Shown one piece after another: positions 1 to 9,249 of a DNA stretch of 64,000 bases. The stretch is from Ariolimax columbianus. Taxonomy: Eukaryota > Mollusca > Gastropoda > Stylommatophora > Arionidae. Each line of letters starts with the position of its first letter. Position 1 is the stretch's first letter. The DNA lies in NCBI GenBank assembly GCA_036924085.1, contig JAVGWX010000014.1, positions 39,434,556 to 39,498,555 of the forward strand, read 5' to 3'. The translations under genes were made by a program, and so were the position numbers. A model generated the notes under the pieces. The model did no database searches. It was not told the DNA's origin and worked only from the letters and a program-made list of their open reading frames with translations.

Positions 1-399
1 CAGCCATGTGACTTTGTTCAGTCTTCAGTAGTTTTACTGTCCGTAGTGTAGTTATATTATTGTTGTTCTTTCTGTTATTCTTCATTTCACTCATGAAGCA
101 TAGACGACCATATTGTTACTGGGGCCCGAAAAGCAGTTCCAAAAAATAGTCACACTGTAACTCATCAGGCATGTCATGCTGGACGATTAGTGAGCATTTG
201 GAATGGGACTGACTAGAAGCTATAAGCCACAAGAAAAAGCGATAGCTATGCACGCCCATGATGGAATAGGAGCAACTAAGTCAAGATGTTGTCATCGTTT
301 GCCACCCTGAAAAGGGTACTTGAGAAGTGACAGAAAAATGTCCCCGAAGAATTATCATCGGTGAATTAAAATTGTTCATTGTAAGACATTAACATCAAA

Positions 400-616
400 G
401 GCGGTAGCTCAGTGGTTAGTGCACTGGCTTCCCAGTCAGGTGATCAGAGTTCAATCCCCAGTTGGTGCGGGGAATTTTTTTATGATAAAAAACCGGCCCC
501 TGTGGGAACCAGAAAAATCCGGGAAGTAAAGGCGGCCGGCATGATGCTAACCACATCATCCACTAAGTGCCATTGATTACAAAATAAATGGCCCTGACGG
601 GATTTTTACTTTATGA
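400..616 (+). repeat. tRNA-derived SINE, family A
   Basis: The head reads as a tRNA-like RNA polymerase III promoter: an A box (tagctcagtgg) near 405 and a B box-like stretch (gagttcaatcc) near 447. The body continues with ccggcccctgtgggaacc and a segment ending near ggcccctgacggg-type sequence. Related copies occur at 11367-11752, 24900-25170 and 30191-30452. The 3' boundary is approximate. Confidence 0.7.
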
Positions 617-635
617 AGTTGTATTTCACTGTATT

Positions 636-782
636 CTGCATCTTTCAGTATGCATTTGTTTGGGTTTTCTTCCCTAGCCTTTAGCTGTTCGCAGCCTACG
701 TATAAGGCAGCAGTTGATTATTATCAGAGTTGATGTTCATAGGTAGACTTACTGGACTATCAAGCCTTTCCTGTCTGGTTAA
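636..782 (-). repeat. Orphan copy of the LINE 5' core module
   Basis: On the minus strand this segment matches the 5' region of the intact LINE (about 6960-7140) and of the third LINE copy (about 20265-20420). Shared landmarks in order are a ctgataat-type start, ctgcc-tt, ggctgcgaacagc, ggcta-gga, and tgcatactgaa. No LINE coding sequence follows, so it is either a short non-autonomous element or a broken insertion. Confidence 0.5.
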
Positions 783-1224
783 ATATATAAATAAATGGCA
801 GAACAATCATTGATAACATGATGACAAAGGAGATATTAGTGTGATAACATTCACACACTACACTGCTCTCAGCCTTGATATGCTGCTAATCATACACTTT
901 TTATCCTTTGCTCTGAGTTGCCTTTTCACCAACCTAGGCGAAGACTGCTAAAGTTTGAACTGAAACTATTGCCTTGCTGTTCTCCCTAATTATTTTTTTT
1001 TTTACATTGTTCATCCTATTCTACCTTAAGACGTGGAAGCGCTGTCCCTTGCAATTATATACATCTGTTACAAATGGGTGAGCTAGGTAACTAGGACATA
1101 TGAAGATAGGGTTTCAACTTGCCACCTTACGGGGTGTCTCAACACACTTATACAAGGGTAAGTCAGTAAGTAGGTCACAAACTGCTGTGGGATAGCTGAA
1201 TAAATCTAGTTGGTAGTTTTTTCT

Positions 1225-1435
1225 TCTACTGCATTCGTTCTTAATCTCCCGCAACCAAGTCCTGGACAGGGCTTTGCAGGATGCAGTCCGGAGAACGGAA
1301 TGCGTTGTGCCGCTAATTTACAGCTGGACTGCGATATTAGCACCTGTCTGTCCAACGCATTCGTCTTCGGCAGATGGCCGTTTCTAAATGTGGCAGCAAC
1401 ATCCAGCTTTGTGATTACTGTACGTAGCTGATGCT
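1225..1435 (-). repeat. Dispersed repeat family E (SINE-like), copy 1
   Basis: The minus strand carries a gacagacaggtgctaatatcgc-like stretch, a block about the cattccgttctccggactgc sequence, and a tail ending in gaacgaatgcagtagaag. Better copies are at 27690-28030, 28740-29060 and 55920-56275. The tail resembles that of the LINE at 3066. The short reading frame across this copy is not a gene. Confidence 0.6.
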
Positions 1436-1822
1436 AGGTGTCGTAAAACAGTTCCATGTCAGTGATCCAATCACATTATTCCATTCCCTCTATTCTGCAC
1501 AGGCACCAGTTTATGAGTCTACATTTTTGGTTGTTCTCCGTGTTTCAGTACCGTACAATAGCACATACTTTAACATTGGAGTTGAAGATTATTTAATCAC
1601 CTTTGTCATAATCATATTAGGATAAAGTGTTTCTTGACTTTGCTACCCAATAAGGGACCTTGTAATCTACTACTTAAAAATGCTGATTAATTGTTTCTAA
1701 AAATTATATGATCACATCTTCCAACTTATTTACAGTTGTATTATGTTAGGGGTTCAGTATGTTGATATAATGGAACTTTGTTACTTGATTAATGCAGAAT
1801 GATTGTTTTCAAAAGTCTTTAA

Positions 1823-2432
1823 CCTTTAGTGTGCTATGGTCTAGACCAGCTCGACCTACAAAATCATAATTAATTAATTTTTTTTTTTTTTGAATGGAGA
1901 CCCTACCCATAACCATTTTAAAAAATGCTGAATACGTCATCCATCTACACACGATATTTTGCCCGATAAAGTATCAGTTTGATTACAAATGGATTTTGAA
2001 CAATTTTCATTCTTATATGCAGTTTGGAGCAAGCCGACTTTTTGCGAAAGGTGAAGTAGGTTGTTGGGAAAGATCTTTATCGAGTAGATCTGTTTATTTT
2101 GTTTGTTTAGATGAAAGAACTATGTTTGAATTGGAAACTAATAGTTGTGTCAGTATTGTAAACACAGTATCGATACATTGTTGTGGTTTCCATGGATTTC
2201 TATCGGAGCGACTAGGCCTAGCGGTCGAGCCCAAATGTTTTTCCGGTTTTCCATAAATTTTCAACTTTATCTTTTTGTATCTCAGAAACTAACAAACACA
2301 CAACAATAACACCCACAAATTCTTTATTAAATCATATTTATTGACAAACTAACAGAAAAGTTACAAATTTTGAAAGTTAACTACGATAGCGATGTGCAAA
2401 TTTTCTTTAAAAATTATGTATCGTGCTAAAGG
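1823..2432. mobile_element. TTAA-flanked (piggyBac-like) non-autonomous element
   Basis: The element is bounded by TTAA at 1819-1822 and 2433-2436. Its ends are imperfect inverted repeats: cctttagtgtg at the left and the complement of cgtgctaaagg at the right. TTAA target duplication is characteristic of piggyBac-type transposons. An open frame of 120 codons (1894-2256) lies inside but has no motif I recognise, and a complete transposase would need about 500-600 codons. Two shorter TTAA elements occur at 8562-8749 and 62957-63218. Confidence 0.6.
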
Positions 2433-2436
2433 TTAA

Positions 2437-3065
2437 TCATCATATTTAAAAAATAATAATGATTATACCAATATGTGGAGGAGACATGGCATGCAATTAT
2501 ATTCTGTATGTTAGGGTTCAGGGTATAGACATAAATAGAATCTTGTTGCTTGATTAATTCCTTCCTGTCTAGCCTAATATTAATGTGTCATACAAAAATA
2601 TATTGACATGCAGGCAAATAACAAATAGACTAGAAATGAGGTATCATGTGTATTGTATATTTATCATTTCTATGCAGTGCAGAAACGGAGCCCAAAATAG
2701 TGGCCCTTGAAATGTGGATATGCAGAGTAATCGGTCACATTTTGTGGAAAGAAAAGTAAACAATTAAAGACCTTGTGAGATTAGGAATGGTAAGGGAAAT
2801 ACTGAAAAACGTACAAATTAAACACATCAGTTATTTAGGTAATTTAAAGAGACACGATCTGTGTGTCAAATAATAACTAACGTAACTAATTTTTGTTTAA
2901 TTTTTAATAGCTGCATATGTTCAAATTGTTGCTTTTAACCCCTCTAAAGTACTCCTACATTTGCTGCCGTTAGAATCTGAATTAAACTTTTATTGAACAT
3001 TCACGTGTAATCTAGATGTGTGGTCATTAACCTAATCAAATAGACCATTTTTGTACTCATGGAGT
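2437..3065. other. No recognisable gene
   Basis: AT-rich sequence between the TTAA element and the LINE. I see no coding exon or repeat family here. Confidence 0.4.
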
Positions 3066-6000
3066 TCTTCTTCTTCTTCTTCTGCGTACACAGTCAGACA
3101 GCAACCATTATTTTTTCGAAAAAAGCGGCGGTCGTCCTGAGACTCTCGCCACTACCATAGAGCTTGTCTTGCAGTTCCACTGGCAATGGCCACATCTGCT
3201 CTCTCTGATCCCCGTATGTCGGGCAGTTCTGCAGCAGATGTTCAGTTGTCATTTTACCAGTACCGCACGGGCATTCGTCGGTACACCCTATCTTCAATTT
3301 GTTGAATAGGTGGTACCTCAGTCTATTGTGGCCAGTGCGAAGTCTGAAGACAACGACCTGCTCTCTTCGGTTCAACTGGTAATAGGCATCGTTTTTGGTG
3401 TAACCAGTATGTTCGGTTTCCCATTTGGTAATGTACCTGGCTTTGATAAGCCGTTTTGACTCTTCGTACGTCATACTGGTATCTGTTTGTGGTAGCCTTG
3501 CACCTTCTTTTGCCAGTCTGTCTGCCTCCTCGTTGCCTTGGATGTTGCAGTGTGACGGAACCCACTGTACCACTACCCTTTTTGGTGCAGACAGCTGGCA
3601 CAGTTTGCAGAGTGCTGCTCTTAAGTCATTAAGCTCAGTGTTTTTCTGGCTTTTTAGCGCTGTGACTACGGCGAGAGCATCTGTCAACAAGACTATGTGG
3701 CTCTCATTTTCACTGTGTGTTGCCATTTCTTCCACTGCCGCCCTCAGTGCCTCTGCCTCCGCTCTGAAATTGCTTGTGTACTTACCAGTAGCGAATGACA
3801 GTGTTATTTTTCTGCCATTTGGTAGGTTCAGGAATGCTCCTGCCCCTCCGTTCTGTGTAGTGTTTGTTACAGAACCGTCGGTGTATGCATGGGTCCAGTC
3901 CGTGCTTGGGTAGCTTTTCGTTATGAAGCTTAGGGTAGTGTCTCTCCTTTCTTTTTCGGTCTGGCAGTTTTTGTTTGCAATACCTGGTATATTTTCTACC
4001 ACCTCTGGAAATATGTCCTGCCTCCAAGTAGGTTTTCGTACAGTAGTGATGGGTTTTGGTGTTGTTAGTGCGTTTATGGGGTCTTCGTGCATCTTTGCTT
4101 TGGCTATTTCTGCAAAGTTTCTCCGCTTTAGTTTCCCAGTTCCCAAATTGTTTAGCCTCTGGTACATTGGATGGTCCGTCAGTCTTCGGAGTTTCTCTGA
4201 CTGCAGCTGGGCTCTGCAGTCTCTTCTATCGGTCATGGATTGCAGTTTTGTAATCTTTTCAAGTTCTACAATTGGCGTTGACTTCATGCCACCTGTTATG
4301 ATTCTCATAGCTTGGTTTTGAAGTTTGTTAACTTTATCGAAGTTCGCCTTCGCTGCTGTTGTCCATGCCGCGATGCCATACTCGAGAACTGGTCTCACTC
4401 TTCCAGTGTACAGTTTCTTTAGTATGCCTTCGTCTGCTCCCCAGCTTGTGCCAGCAAGTTTCCTCATGATCGCCATTCTTTCTCTGGCTTTCATTCGGTT
4501 TCTCTCAATCTGACTTTTCCATGTCATGCGCCGATCAAATGTGACTCCCAGATAGGTTGGGTTGTCGTTTGGCTGCAGGATTTTGCCATTTAGGCTTAAT
4601 TTGGTACTTTGGGGTTTTAATGAGAGCGAGAATATTGTGTACGTGGTTTTCTCCTCGTTTATTTTGACCAGCCATGAGTTCGCCCACTCTTCCAGCGATG
4701 TTAGGGCCGTTTGCATCCGATTTCTTGCTATGGTGAGATTCTTTTCAGAAGTCCACATAGCCAGATCGTCTGCAAACATTGAGCTATGGACTCTTCTTGG
4801 TATATTCTCTGTAATATCGTTTATATATACCAGGAAGAGTGTGGGGGACAGTACTCCCCCTTGGGGTACTCCCTGCTCGAGTGTCACCTTTTTGCTCATC
4901 TGCCCTTGTACTTGGACTCTGGCCGTTCTTTGTTTGAGGTAGTGGTTGATCCACTTGTACATCTTCCCACAAACATCACTTCTTCTTAACTTGACTCTAA
5001 GTCCGTCCTTCCAGACTTTGTCAAATGCCTTTTCCAGATCCACCCAAACAGCTACTGTGTGTTTCTGTGCCTGGTAGGCATCTTCTATCTCCTGGGCTAT
5101 GAGGATGACCTGGTCCTCAGTGGATCTGTGCTGTCTAAAGCCGGCTTGCTGTGGAATTAGTATTCGTTTTTCTTCCAGATGCCACATCAGTCTGGTGTTT
5201 ATCATCCGTTCCATCAGCTTGCCGACACAGCTCAGTAGGCTTATGGGCCTGTATCCATTCGGATCTGTTTTGTCCTTTCCTGTTTTTGGTACTGGTACCA
5301 GTATTGCATCCTTCCATGCCTGGGGTACAATACCCCTTTTCCAGCTTTGGTTCAGGACTGATAGTAGTTTTTTCTTCGCTGTTTGGCCCAGCCCCATCAG
5401 CATTTCGTTTGTTATCCCGTCTTTTCCGGGAGATTTCCTTTTCTTTAGTGTTCTCATAGCCTCTTCCATTTCGCGCATGGTTAGTTTGGCCATCATGTGC
5501 TCTTCAGGAGCCGTATTTATGTTTTCGTGTCCTTTTAGCTCTTCGCTAATATCTGTATGCTTATCTGCAGGGACCTCGATGTGGTTTGCTCTGGCATAGT
5601 GATCGACAAAGGCGTTTGCGGCTTTCTTACCTGTGATCAAGTTCTCGCCCTGCTTGATAGTAATTTGTTTATTTGACGGGGTTTCGTCGTTCATGGCTCT
5701 GACTAGCTTCCATAGCTTGTTCCCTTCTTTGTCCAGGTTTAAACTTTCTGTTTTATTTTTCCAACTTTCTCTTGCTGTTTGCTTGAGAGTGTGTTTGTAC
5801 TTCGCCGTGGCGGCTTTGAGGGCGATGTTTGCCTCCATGGATTTTTCACGTTCTGCCACGTTCCTAGCATTTGTTACTGTATCTTCCACTTTCTGCAACT
5901 CATCATTCCAGTAGGGCTTATAGTTTTTCCTAGCTCCTCTTGGGATGGTTTCAGTGGCGGCTTGCATTATTGCCTTGCTTAGGCTCTCTACCATGGGCTT

Positions 6001-7140
6001 CATTTTGGTGTTTCGTGTGTTGATGGTTTCACACAGCCCATCTGTCAGGATTGCAAATCTGTCCCAGTCGGCTCGTTTGTAATTCCAACGTGGGAGCGGT
6101 TTTGTTTCCTGTGGGCCTACTTCCATGTCAATGGTTAGCCTGATCGGCCTGTGGTCGCTACCTGCCAGTTGGTTTAGCACCTGGCGGCCTATTTTATAGT
6201 GTATGTCCTGTGTGGAGAAGGCCAAATCTGGAGTCGAGGTGGTATGCCATGTTCTTGAATAGAAGCTAGGGCTATCCTCCGGCCTATTGATTAGGGAGAG
6301 ATTTGCATCTATCTCCCAATCTTCCACTTCGTCACCTCTGCTGTCTGTGTCAGAGTATCCCCATCTCTCCGAGTGGCTGTTGAAATCTCCAACTACTATG
6401 CAGTTGGAGTCTCTGACCTCCATGCTCGAGAGCGATAGGTCTCTGTTTGGTGGTCCGTACAGATTGAAAATGCGGAGCTTCGTCTCTTGAGCCATTATGT
6501 CAACTCCTACAATTTCTGCTTGTCCGGTGTGATTGACAGGTACCGCGCTACTCGGTATGCTGTTTCTGGTCAGTATCAGGACCCCTCCTTTGTGGCCTTC
6601 TCTATCTAGACGGAAAGTCTGGTATCCTCTGATTGAGAATTTATGGTTATTGTTGAGGTGCGTTTCCTGGATACATGCCACGTCAATCTTACCTTCATGC
6701 AGGTGATGTGTTAGGGAAAGTTTTTTGTTAATGACTCCCTCCGCATTCCACTGTAATATTTTGAGGGTCTTGATGTTTTGGCCAATAGTCGTTTCCCCAT
6801 AGCCATGTGCCTTGACTCCACGACACATGGGTGGGTGACCACCAGTAGTCAAGGGTGGGCCCCTTCGAGGCGTGGGGCCCGGCGCTATCGCTGCCTGGCG
6901 GGTCTCCTCAGGATGAGCGCCATACGTTTTTCGAATAGGTTGTGCCATCATACTGTGATTTACGTTGCACTGTTTTGTTAGGCTTGCGGCCCCGTGCATC
7001 CGATTTCAACAGGCGTTTCTGTAGGGATGCCCTCCTTAGCCTTTGGCTGTCCCCAGCCTATCTGCAAGGCAGCAGTTGTTTACGATCAGAGTTTTCTCTC
7101 CTATGGAAGTTGTCTTACCAGACTATCGAGTCTTCACTAC
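3066..7140 (-). mobile_element. LINE (RNase H-bearing, I/Jockey-like group), near-complete copy 1
   Basis: A non-LTR retrotransposon on the minus strand. Its 3' end is unusual: only about 27 bases separate the TGA stop from the insertion end, and these finish in a (GAA)n repeat (ttc triplets at 3067-3083 on the plus strand), with no poly(A). Copies at 13795-16288 and 27058-27155 end in the same way. The 5' boundary is uncertain. Sequence shared with copy 3 and with the orphan copy at 636-782 runs to about 7140. Clear target duplications were not found. The element is visibly more GC-rich than its flanks. A separate first reading frame (gag-like) was not recognised. Confidence 0.85.
3094..6999 (-). 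CDS. LINE polyprotein: endonuclease, reverse transcriptase, RNase H
   Basis: An uninterrupted frame of 1301 codons. An AP-type endonuclease lies at about residues 78-290, with WNAEG (84-88), QETH (111-114), GDFN (204-207) and SDHRP (281-285), which carry the expected metal-binding and catalytic residues. The reverse transcriptase spans about 500-800: VDLEKAFDKV supplies the first aspartate (654) and FADD (742-745) the catalytic pair. RNase H lies at about 1034-1167, with YTDGS (1039-1043), AEAEAL, LLTDA (1104-1108) and NEEADRLAK (D1160). A Cys/His motif, CPCGTGKMTTEHLLQNC, follows at 1243-1259. The protein would nick target DNA and copy its own RNA. The first Met falls inside the repeated 5' core, so the true start may be downstream, for example Met17 or Met18. 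Nothing visible is missing, so recent activity is plausible. Confidence 0.92.
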   Translation of the reverse strand: MHGAASLTKQCNVNHSMMAQPIRKTYGAHPEETRQAAIAPGPTPRRGPPLTTGGHPPMCRGVKAHGYGETTIGQNIKTLKILQWNAEGVINKKLSLTHHLHEGKIDVACIQETHLNNNHKFSIRGYQTFRLDREGHKGGVLILTRNSIPSSAVPVNHTGQAEIVGVDIMAQETKLRIFNLYGPPNRDLSLSSMEVRDSNCIVVGDFNSHSERWGYSDTDSRGDEVEDWEIDANLSLINRPEDSPSFYSRTWHTTSTPDLAFSTQDIHYKIGRQVLNQLAGSDHRPIRLTIDMEVGPQETKPLPRWNYKRADWDRFAILTDGLCETINTRNTKMKPMVESLSKAIMQAATETIPRGARKNYKPYWNDELQKVEDTVTNARNVAEREKSMEANIALKAATAKYKHTLKQTARESWKNKTESLNLDKEGNKLWKLVRAMNDETPSNKQITIKQGENLITGKKAANAFVDHYARANHIEVPADKHTDISEELKGHENINTAPEEHMMAKLTMREMEEAMRTLKKRKSPGKDGITNEMLMGLGQTAKKKLLSVLNQSWKRGIVPQAWKDAILVPVPKTGKDKTDPNGYRPISLLSCVGKLMERMINTRLMWHLEEKRILIPQQAGFRQHRSTEDQVILIAQEIEDAYQAQKHTVAVWVDLEKAFDKVWKDGLRVKLRRSDVCGKMYKWINHYLKQRTARVQVQGQMSKKVTLEQGVPQGGVLSPTLFLVYINDITENIPRRVHSSMFADDLAMWTSEKNLTIARNRMQTALTSLEEWANSWLVKINEEKTTYTIFSLSLKPQSTKLSLNGKILQPNDNPTYLGVTFDRRMTWKSQIERNRMKARERMAIMRKLAGTSWGADEGILKKLYTGRVRPVLEYGIAAWTTAAKANFDKVNKLQNQAMRIITGGMKSTPIVELEKITKLQSMTDRRDCRAQLQSEKLRRLTDHPMYQRLNNLGTGKLKRRNFAEIAKAKMHEDPINALTTPKPITTVRKPTWRQDIFPEVVENIPGIANKNCQTEKERRDTTLSFITKSYPSTDWTHAYTDGSVTNTTQNGGAGAFLNLPNGRKITLSFATGKYTSNFRAEAEALRAAVEEMATHSENESHIVLLTDALAVVTALKSQKNTELNDLRAALCKLCQLSAPKRVVVQWVPSHCNIQGNEEADRLAKEGARLPQTDTSMTYEESKRLIKARYITKWETEHTGYTKNDAYYQLNRREQVVVFRLRTGHNRLRYHLFNKLKIGCTDECPCGTGKMTTEHLLQNCPTYGDQREQMWPLPVELQDKLYGSGESLRTTAAFFEKIMVAV

Positions 7141-7512
7141 TCGTGTCTATAGGGTGCAATGATGATGATATATGAGATGGACTGGTTTACCCGGAAGAGA
7201 GGCAGTCCAGTGTGTCTGTATCCCAGGATCGTCACGTCCTGCCAGAAACGTAGCATTTGCATGTGAGTGGGGTATCTCTTTTTCCCTTTGTTTTCTTGGC
7301 TTCTATGCAGAGATGGTACGCCTAGCATTCCCCGCCACCTGGGGTGTTGACACAGTGGGGCAGGTGTGCAATGTCCGCTGGTCTGCATCTCTTCTGCGTC
7401 CAGCATGATAGTTATGGCTGATAACGTACAGAGGTAGATATCGTAGCCGGAGTGTATTTAGCCAGAGGACAAGCCTGGTAATGTCACAGAGATGTTGATC
7501 GCCTGGTGTGCG
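7141..7512 (-). other. Segment between LINE 5' module and rDNA pseudogene
   Basis: I cannot assign this stretch. It could be an extended 5' untranslated region of LINE copy 1 or unrelated flank. An open minus-strand frame at 7137-7406 shows no domain I know. It ends where 28S rRNA similarity begins. Confidence 0.35.
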
Positions 7513-8030
7513 GACAACTCTCATGGTCAGTGGTTGAGTCTTGACAGTTCACAGTGTGGTGGCTGCTCTACTGTTTTCGACACCCCGACCAGGTTCTAAG
7601 TCTTTGGTTGGTGTTTTTCGCACCCCATCGCCGTATAGGGTGAGTATCAAGCAGTTTGTCCGCCCGCTTTGATTTGCGGGCGGCAAGGACCTCTTACTGT
7701 GGCTCTACCTGATGGGGCTGGGGCGCAAGCCCCAGGTCCCGAGCATGTAGGAGCCTCCCATTGCAGTGGTGCTGAGATTTTGGGCGGGATTGCGGCTTAC
7801 AAGGGTTCGGCCGTAATCCCCCACATGGTAGCCTCGCGCCCTTGGCTTATCAGCCTGGTACGTGAACCAAAGTGTCTGCGGCTCCTCTCGATTTGAGCTG
7901 GTTTTCCGTAGCAACGCCCTGTCATTTGTAGGGTAAAACTGACCTGTCTTCAGATGATCTATTTCCAGCACCCGTTCACTATTTGGTCAGACGAATTTAT
8001 TGAGGGCTTTTGTTTGTCAATGACTAGGTA
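7513..8030 (-). pseudogene. 28S rRNA 3'-terminal region, degenerate
   Basis: Read on the minus strand, this follows the 3' end of animal 28S rRNA as I remember it. The segment begins at the very 3' terminus (gacaac at 7513), then shows gctgctct and accccgacc around 7563-7590, and gggcgggatt and aatccc-cacatggtagc around 7775-7832. The invariant gtagggtaaaact lies at 7928-7940, followed by gacctgtct and ccagc-cccgttcactatt to about 7985. Similarity fades after about 8030. My estimate of identity, by eye, is roughly 75 percent, with small indels, so it is a pseudogene rather than a working rRNA. It points in the same direction as the LINE beside it. Confidence 0.8.
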
Positions 8031-8104
8031 TTTGAAATCTGCGGTTTCTGCAGAGTTAAGACACGATTTCCGTAGCGTTCTTTCATTTGAGTGTTTGAGA
8101 GCTG

Positions 8105-8255
8105 ACTTGTCATCCGTGAGTCTAATACCAGCGTACGTTCATTATTAGACCCAAACGGCAGTGCTCTCGATTTGTCAGTTGTTCTACAGTATTGGCGTGT
8201 TCAGTCAAATTTGGCGCAGGTTCCACACCTGGTGGTGCCCTTCCGTCAATTCCCT
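8105..8255 (-). pseudogene. Chimeric 28S-18S rRNA fragment, unit 1
   Basis: On the plus strand the order is a second copy of the 28S stretch (ctgacttgtc, gtctaataccagc, acgttcattattag; about 8105-8147), followed within about ten bases by an 18S rRNA stretch (about 8157-8255). The 18S part contains gtgttcagtcaaatt and then cctggtggtgcccttccgtc at 8228-8247, the universally conserved site near position 1100 of eukaryotic 18S. In real rDNA these two sequences are kilobases apart in different genes. Confidence 0.78.
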
Positions 8256-8295
8256 TAGCGAGACAATCAAGTTTCTTAGAGGGTAGCCCCAGATT

Positions 8296-8410
8296 TTCGA
8301 GGGTTCAATTCCAGCACATGTTCTCTATTAGACCCCACGAAGGTGTACTTTTTGATAGTCATTCTGCAGTATTGGCGTGTTAAGTTAATTTAGGTCTCAG
8401 GCTAATTCTA
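8296..8410 (-). pseudogene. Chimeric 28S-18S rRNA fragment, unit 2
   Basis: A more decayed repeat of unit 1. It holds a 28S-like ttccagcacatgttctctattag (about 8309-8331, quoted in part) followed by the 18S-like attggcgtgttaagttaatt (about 8372-8391). Both units share the non-canonical agtattggcgtgtt just before the 18S part, so unit 2 is a duplication of unit 1 or both come from one chimeric source. Confidence 0.65.
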
Positions 8411-8561
8411 ATTCCATTGCACAGAATGCCATATTTTTATAAATTTACAGAAAACATAAATATCTGCCTAATGGAAGAAACTCTTCATTAAGCAGAAGCT
8501 GCACATGCGCCGGATCTTTGGCCATGCTTTAAGTAATTTCTAAACCTGAAACATAACTTAA

Positions 8562-8749
8562 CCCATGACACTCTAACCTACCTAGTATATTTTTATTACT
8601 ATGTTCAATGCAGTCTTCCATTGTTATTGTGTTGTTACAATAGCATTACAATCTTATTATTAAACAAATAGTATAAAAGTGAGGACAAGAAGTATCTCTA
8701 TACTCTTATGATTATTTATTTCCTGTTTAAAGGTTTAGAGTGTAAAGGG
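8562..8749. mobile_element. TTAA-flanked miniature inverted-repeat element
   Basis: It is flanked by TTAA at 8558-8561 and 8750-8753. Termini are inverted: cccatgacactctaacc at the left, and the complement of ggtttagagtgtaaaggg at the right. At 188 bases it has no coding capacity. It would need a piggyBac-type transposase supplied elsewhere. Confidence 0.7.
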
Positions 8750-8780
8750 TTAAGGACAGAATTAAATGTGTGTGCAAGAT

Positions 8781-9165
8781 GTTGAGTGGTCTCAAGGTAA
8801 GGTGTCCACCTCGGGTGCCAGAGGTCGGGGGTTCAAATTCGCGGTGGAGGCCTCGATTTTTCCACATAGATCTTCTGTTAAAAATTCCTCTGATCTCTGA
8901 GTAGTTAGATCAGACTCCTGTGTTCAGTGCCGAGCACGTTAAAAATCCATTGGCAGTTAGAAATTGAAAAAAGGCTAAGCGGCCACTGCCCTGACAAAAT
9001 TAAAAAATTGTAGTTTACAATCTGCCCAAATTATTTCTGCCTTCCCTGAGGCCTAGTAAGTTGCAGGAAGTTTTACAATACCTACTACGTATAGCTGAAG
9101 CTTTCGGCTACCTGGCAACAGACATTAACACACTCCTGTTTGAAAACCAGGACTCCAAGTATTTC
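8781..9165 (+). repeat. tRNA-derived SINE, family D, copy 1
   Basis: The head gttgagtggtctcaaggtaa contains an A box-like motif and gggggttcaaattcgc is a B box. The body includes ctctgatctctgagtagttag and gcacgttaaaaatcc, shared with the copies at 10615-10870 and 57695-57905. The final part (cggctacctggcaacagac) recurs inverted at 12890-12975. The whole lies in an older repeat whose end (gtcaaatgagactgtaaa, 9211-9228) recurs near 24800. Confidence 0.7.
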
Positions 9166-9249
9166 AAGATGTCATCAGATGAAACTGATGTTTGTGTGAT
9201 GCCAATCAAGGTCAAATGAGACTGTAAAGGGGCAATACTGATAACTGCT

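Noticed and set aside
405..470. Functional tRNA gene
   Set aside because: It has A and B boxes but continues into a repeated SINE body and has no complete cloverleaf.
3425..6490. Many plus-strand open frames of 60-166 codons
   Set aside because: They are shadows on the opposite strand of the LINE protein, whose domains explain the sequence.
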